From: Bryobacterales bacterium
GTDB taxonomy: Bacteria; Acidobacteriota; Terriglobia; Bryobacterales; Bryobacteraceae
Length of the DNA stretch: 33,044 nucleotides
Direction: 5' to 3'
Assembly: GCA_003136675.1 (NCBI GenBank)
Contig: PLFE01000087.1
Location: 14,010-47,053 of the forward strand
Shown piece by piece: positions 31,809-33,044 of the stretch (its first letter is position 1; each line of letters opens with the position of its first letter). The notes below the pieces were generated by a model. It saw only the letters and a program-made list of their open reading frames with translations, was not told where the DNA came from and did not search any database. The translations under genes and the position numbers were made by a program.

Positions 31809-32048
31809 GTGATGAACGGTAACACCGATCGGTCCATCGTTAATCCCAACGTCAATTGTCTGCAAGGGAAGCGCTGTCCAGAGTGCGGCTCATTCGGCCC
31901 ACTCGAGATAACCGTCTCAATGCGACTCCTGTTATATGACAACGGCACCGATAATGCCGAGGACGGCGCAACCGAATACGGTGAAGACACGCCCGTGACG
32001 TGCTGCGCGTGCCAACACGAAGGGACGTTCGGAGAGTTCGACGACTGA
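31809..32048 (+). CDS. Small zinc-ribbon protein
   Basis: The 79-residue product has two Cys pairs, RCPECGSFGP and VTCCACQHEGTFGEF, about 45 residues apart, which would form one zinc ribbon. Between them is an acidic loop (DNGTDNAEDGATEYGED). GAGGAG lies seven bases before the GTG; the next codon is an ATG that may be the real start. It lies ten bases before the possible nuclease gene, so the two are probably one unit. Role unknown; such ribbons bind nucleic acid or proteins. Confidence 0.75.
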   Translation: MMNGNTDRSIVNPNVNCLQGKRCPECGSFGPLEITVSMRLLLYDNGTDNAEDGATEYGEDTPVTCCACQHEGTFGEFDD

Positions 32049-32058
32049 GGTTACGACA

Positions 32059-32568
32059 GTGGTCAACTGGGTCTACTTTCCGAAGTCATCACCCCCGCCG
32101 GAATTCGGCCTTTTGATCGTCGCGCTCTTCGAAGAGGTAGCCGCTGAGATTGATTCAACCACAAAGGTGGGACTGCACAGCGACACCGTTATGGCTCGGC
32201 TCAGGCCAGGACTGGAAAAGCTCGGATTTCGAGTTGAAAAAGGAAAGTCCGCTGAAGACAAGATAGTCGTGCCAGTTCTTTTTGGGAGAAAAGGGAAGAT
32301 CTTGAAGTGTTTCAACGCCGACGCCCACGCCGTCGAAACGGGCTGGGTTCTTGAGGTCGAGGCGGGTCGAGCCGTTGACAACAATCAGTTTCTCAAGGAT
32401 ATTTTCCAGGCATGTATGATGCATGACGTCCTCCATCTTGCTATTGCTGTCCGTAACACCTATCGCAAGTCGGATGATTTTGCCAAGGTTGAAAGCTTCC
32501 TCGAGACGATGTATGTCAGCGGGCGACTCCAACTTCCGCTAAAGGGCATTCTCCTCATTGGTTATTGA
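32059..32568 (+). CDS. Hypothetical protein, possible PD-(D/E)XK nuclease
   Basis: The 169-residue product starts with GTG, with GAGG eight bases upstream. The core reads ARLRPGLEKLGFRVEKGK, DKIVVPVLFGRKGK, FNADAHAVETGWVLEVEAG and AVDNNQFLKDIFQACMM, then HLAIAVRNTY. D88, E99 and E101 (D-x10-E-x-E) within a strand-turn-strand could be a PD-(D/E)XK site of the BamHI-like E-x-E type. The fold order (helix, three strands, helix, strand) fits. I cannot confirm this from sequence alone; it could be an inactive relative. It follows a zinc-ribbon gene and lies beside toxin-antitoxin modules, a setting common for defence genes. Confidence 0.6.
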   Translation: MVNWVYFPKSSPPPEFGLLIVALFEEVAAEIDSTTKVGLHSDTVMARLRPGLEKLGFRVEKGKSAEDKIVVPVLFGRKGKILKCFNADAHAVETGWVLEVEAGRAVDNNQFLKDIFQACMMHDVLHLAIAVRNTYRKSDDFAKVESFLETMYVSGRLQLPLKGILLIGY

Positions 32569-32613
32569 CGGCGCAGAAGATATAGCCCCCTGCTGGACAA
32601 TCGCCACTACGCT

Positions 32614-32856
32614 TCACGAGTCTTTGAGAAGGGGAACGGGGACCTCCCGCCGGCCCTCAAGGCGACATGCCCTTTCATTGGGTGGGCGAAAACCACACGG
32701 GCCATGGTCCGGATCACCATCGAAGAAATCCTTGATGGCCTTCCACGCGCCTTTTCCAAAACCAAAGTCAAAGTCAAAACCAGATCCCGGGGGGGACCGA
32801 CCGCCTCCCGATGGTCGGCCCCGAGCCCGAGCAAAAGAACGCGTCGGGAGGGCCAC
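32614..32856 (-). CDS. Doubtful small gene with a Phe/Asp/Gly-rich segment
   Basis: The frame of about 80 codons from a GTG contains FDFDFGFGKGAWKAIKDFFD followed by GDPDHGPCGF. The stretch looks more protein-like than the opposite strand. The frame also continues upstream (GAELIADDEKGV) without a clear start. It could be the tail of a longer, damaged gene. No family recognised. Confidence 0.3.
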   Translation of the reverse strand: MALPTRSFARARGRPSGGGRSPPGSGFDFDFGFGKGAWKAIKDFFDGDPDHGPCGFRPPNERACRLEGRREVPVPLLKDS

Positions 32857-33044
32857 GCCCTTCTCATCGTCCGCGATGAGTTCCGCGCCGGTTGCTCGCC
32901 AGCAGAGCCCGTCTCCGCTTCACCGGTATCGTCAGAATAGCTGCTGGACAGTCTTTCGCAAAGGAATTATCATCGAATGGCAAAGTGCGTCTTTCCCCCG
33001 TGTCTCACTCAAGGGGTTCACCCCACCATCCGCGTTCATCCGCG
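32857..33044. other. Window end without a called gene
   Basis: I see no convincing gene here. The minus strand may hold the upstream part of the doubtful gene at 32614-32856, split between frames (DDTGEAETGSAGE and GAELIADDEKG). Nothing structural stands out. Confidence 0.4.

Noticed and set aside
1-33044. CRISPR array, tRNA or rRNA gene, insertion sequence or integrase
   Set aside because: I looked for spaced direct repeats, tRNA-like cloverleaf ends and transposase motifs and saw none. The repeats present are short tandem duplications or domain repeats.

Overview
The window looks like a chromosome segment of a soil acidobacterium, most likely of the Solibacter/Bryobacter type. This rests on lineage-typical families rather than on any search: an ADOP-type orphan ABC permease next to its PadR regulator, a TIGR03437-like secreted protein, an S53 (kumamolisin-like) protease with Ig-like repeats, a PQQ quinoprotein and a GerW/YtfJ protein, all in GC-rich DNA. 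LpxA and LpxD show a Gram-negative cell that makes lipid A.

Layout. 1-3465 (minus) is a complete-order isc operon, iscR-iscS-iscU-iscA-hscB-hscA, with hscA running off the left edge. 3548-6451 holds an NTF2-like gene scrap, a 4-OT tautomerase, a three-part regulator (AAA ATPase, GNAT-like middle, OmpR-type winged helix) and a convergent OsmC protein. 6782-7305 is a Phd/VapC module with a wrecked toxin. 7320-11295 (minus) is a tightly coupled four-gene operon: MFS, FUSC, cupin, PQQ dehydrogenase. 11360-12652 has a small possible RHH protein, an NT5C-type phosphatase and a cold-shock gene with leader hairpin and terminator. 12687-14389 has a frameshifted TIGR03437-like gene, a DUF302 gene and a GerW-like gene. 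14390-17419 is an envelope block: lpxA, a Spy/LTXXQ-like gene, lpxD and a MobB-like P-loop gene overlapping lpxD. 17448-18282 is an XRE regulator, an antitoxin and a wrecked RelE-type toxin. A palindrome-rich 360-base stretch leads to the S53 protease (18641-21271), a strong terminator and ppk1. 23542-29913 holds an FG-GAP/Ig pseudogene, ADOP permease plus PadR, a small exported protein, a frameshifted RsiV/DUF3298-like gene, an aldo/keto reductase and a DinB-like protein. 30115-32568 is an accessory island: an intact MazEF-type pair, a Phd/VapC pair with a broken toxin, an RHH scrap, and a zinc-ribbon gene followed by a possible PD-(D/E)XK nuclease.

How it fits together. The core genes (isc, lpx, ppk1, the large permease) are intact over many kilobases, while the accessory genes carry frameshifts and internal deletions. 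The clearest pattern is that three of four type II toxin-antitoxin modules keep an intact antitoxin but have a toxin broken by a small indel, in two cases with an internal deletion as well. The candidates most worth following are this pattern of toxin loss, the AAA/GNAT/winged-helix protein, the zinc-ribbon/nuclease pair, the Cys-bearing MobB-like protein coupled to lpxD, and a recurring 14-15 base tandem duplication at gene starts and ends.
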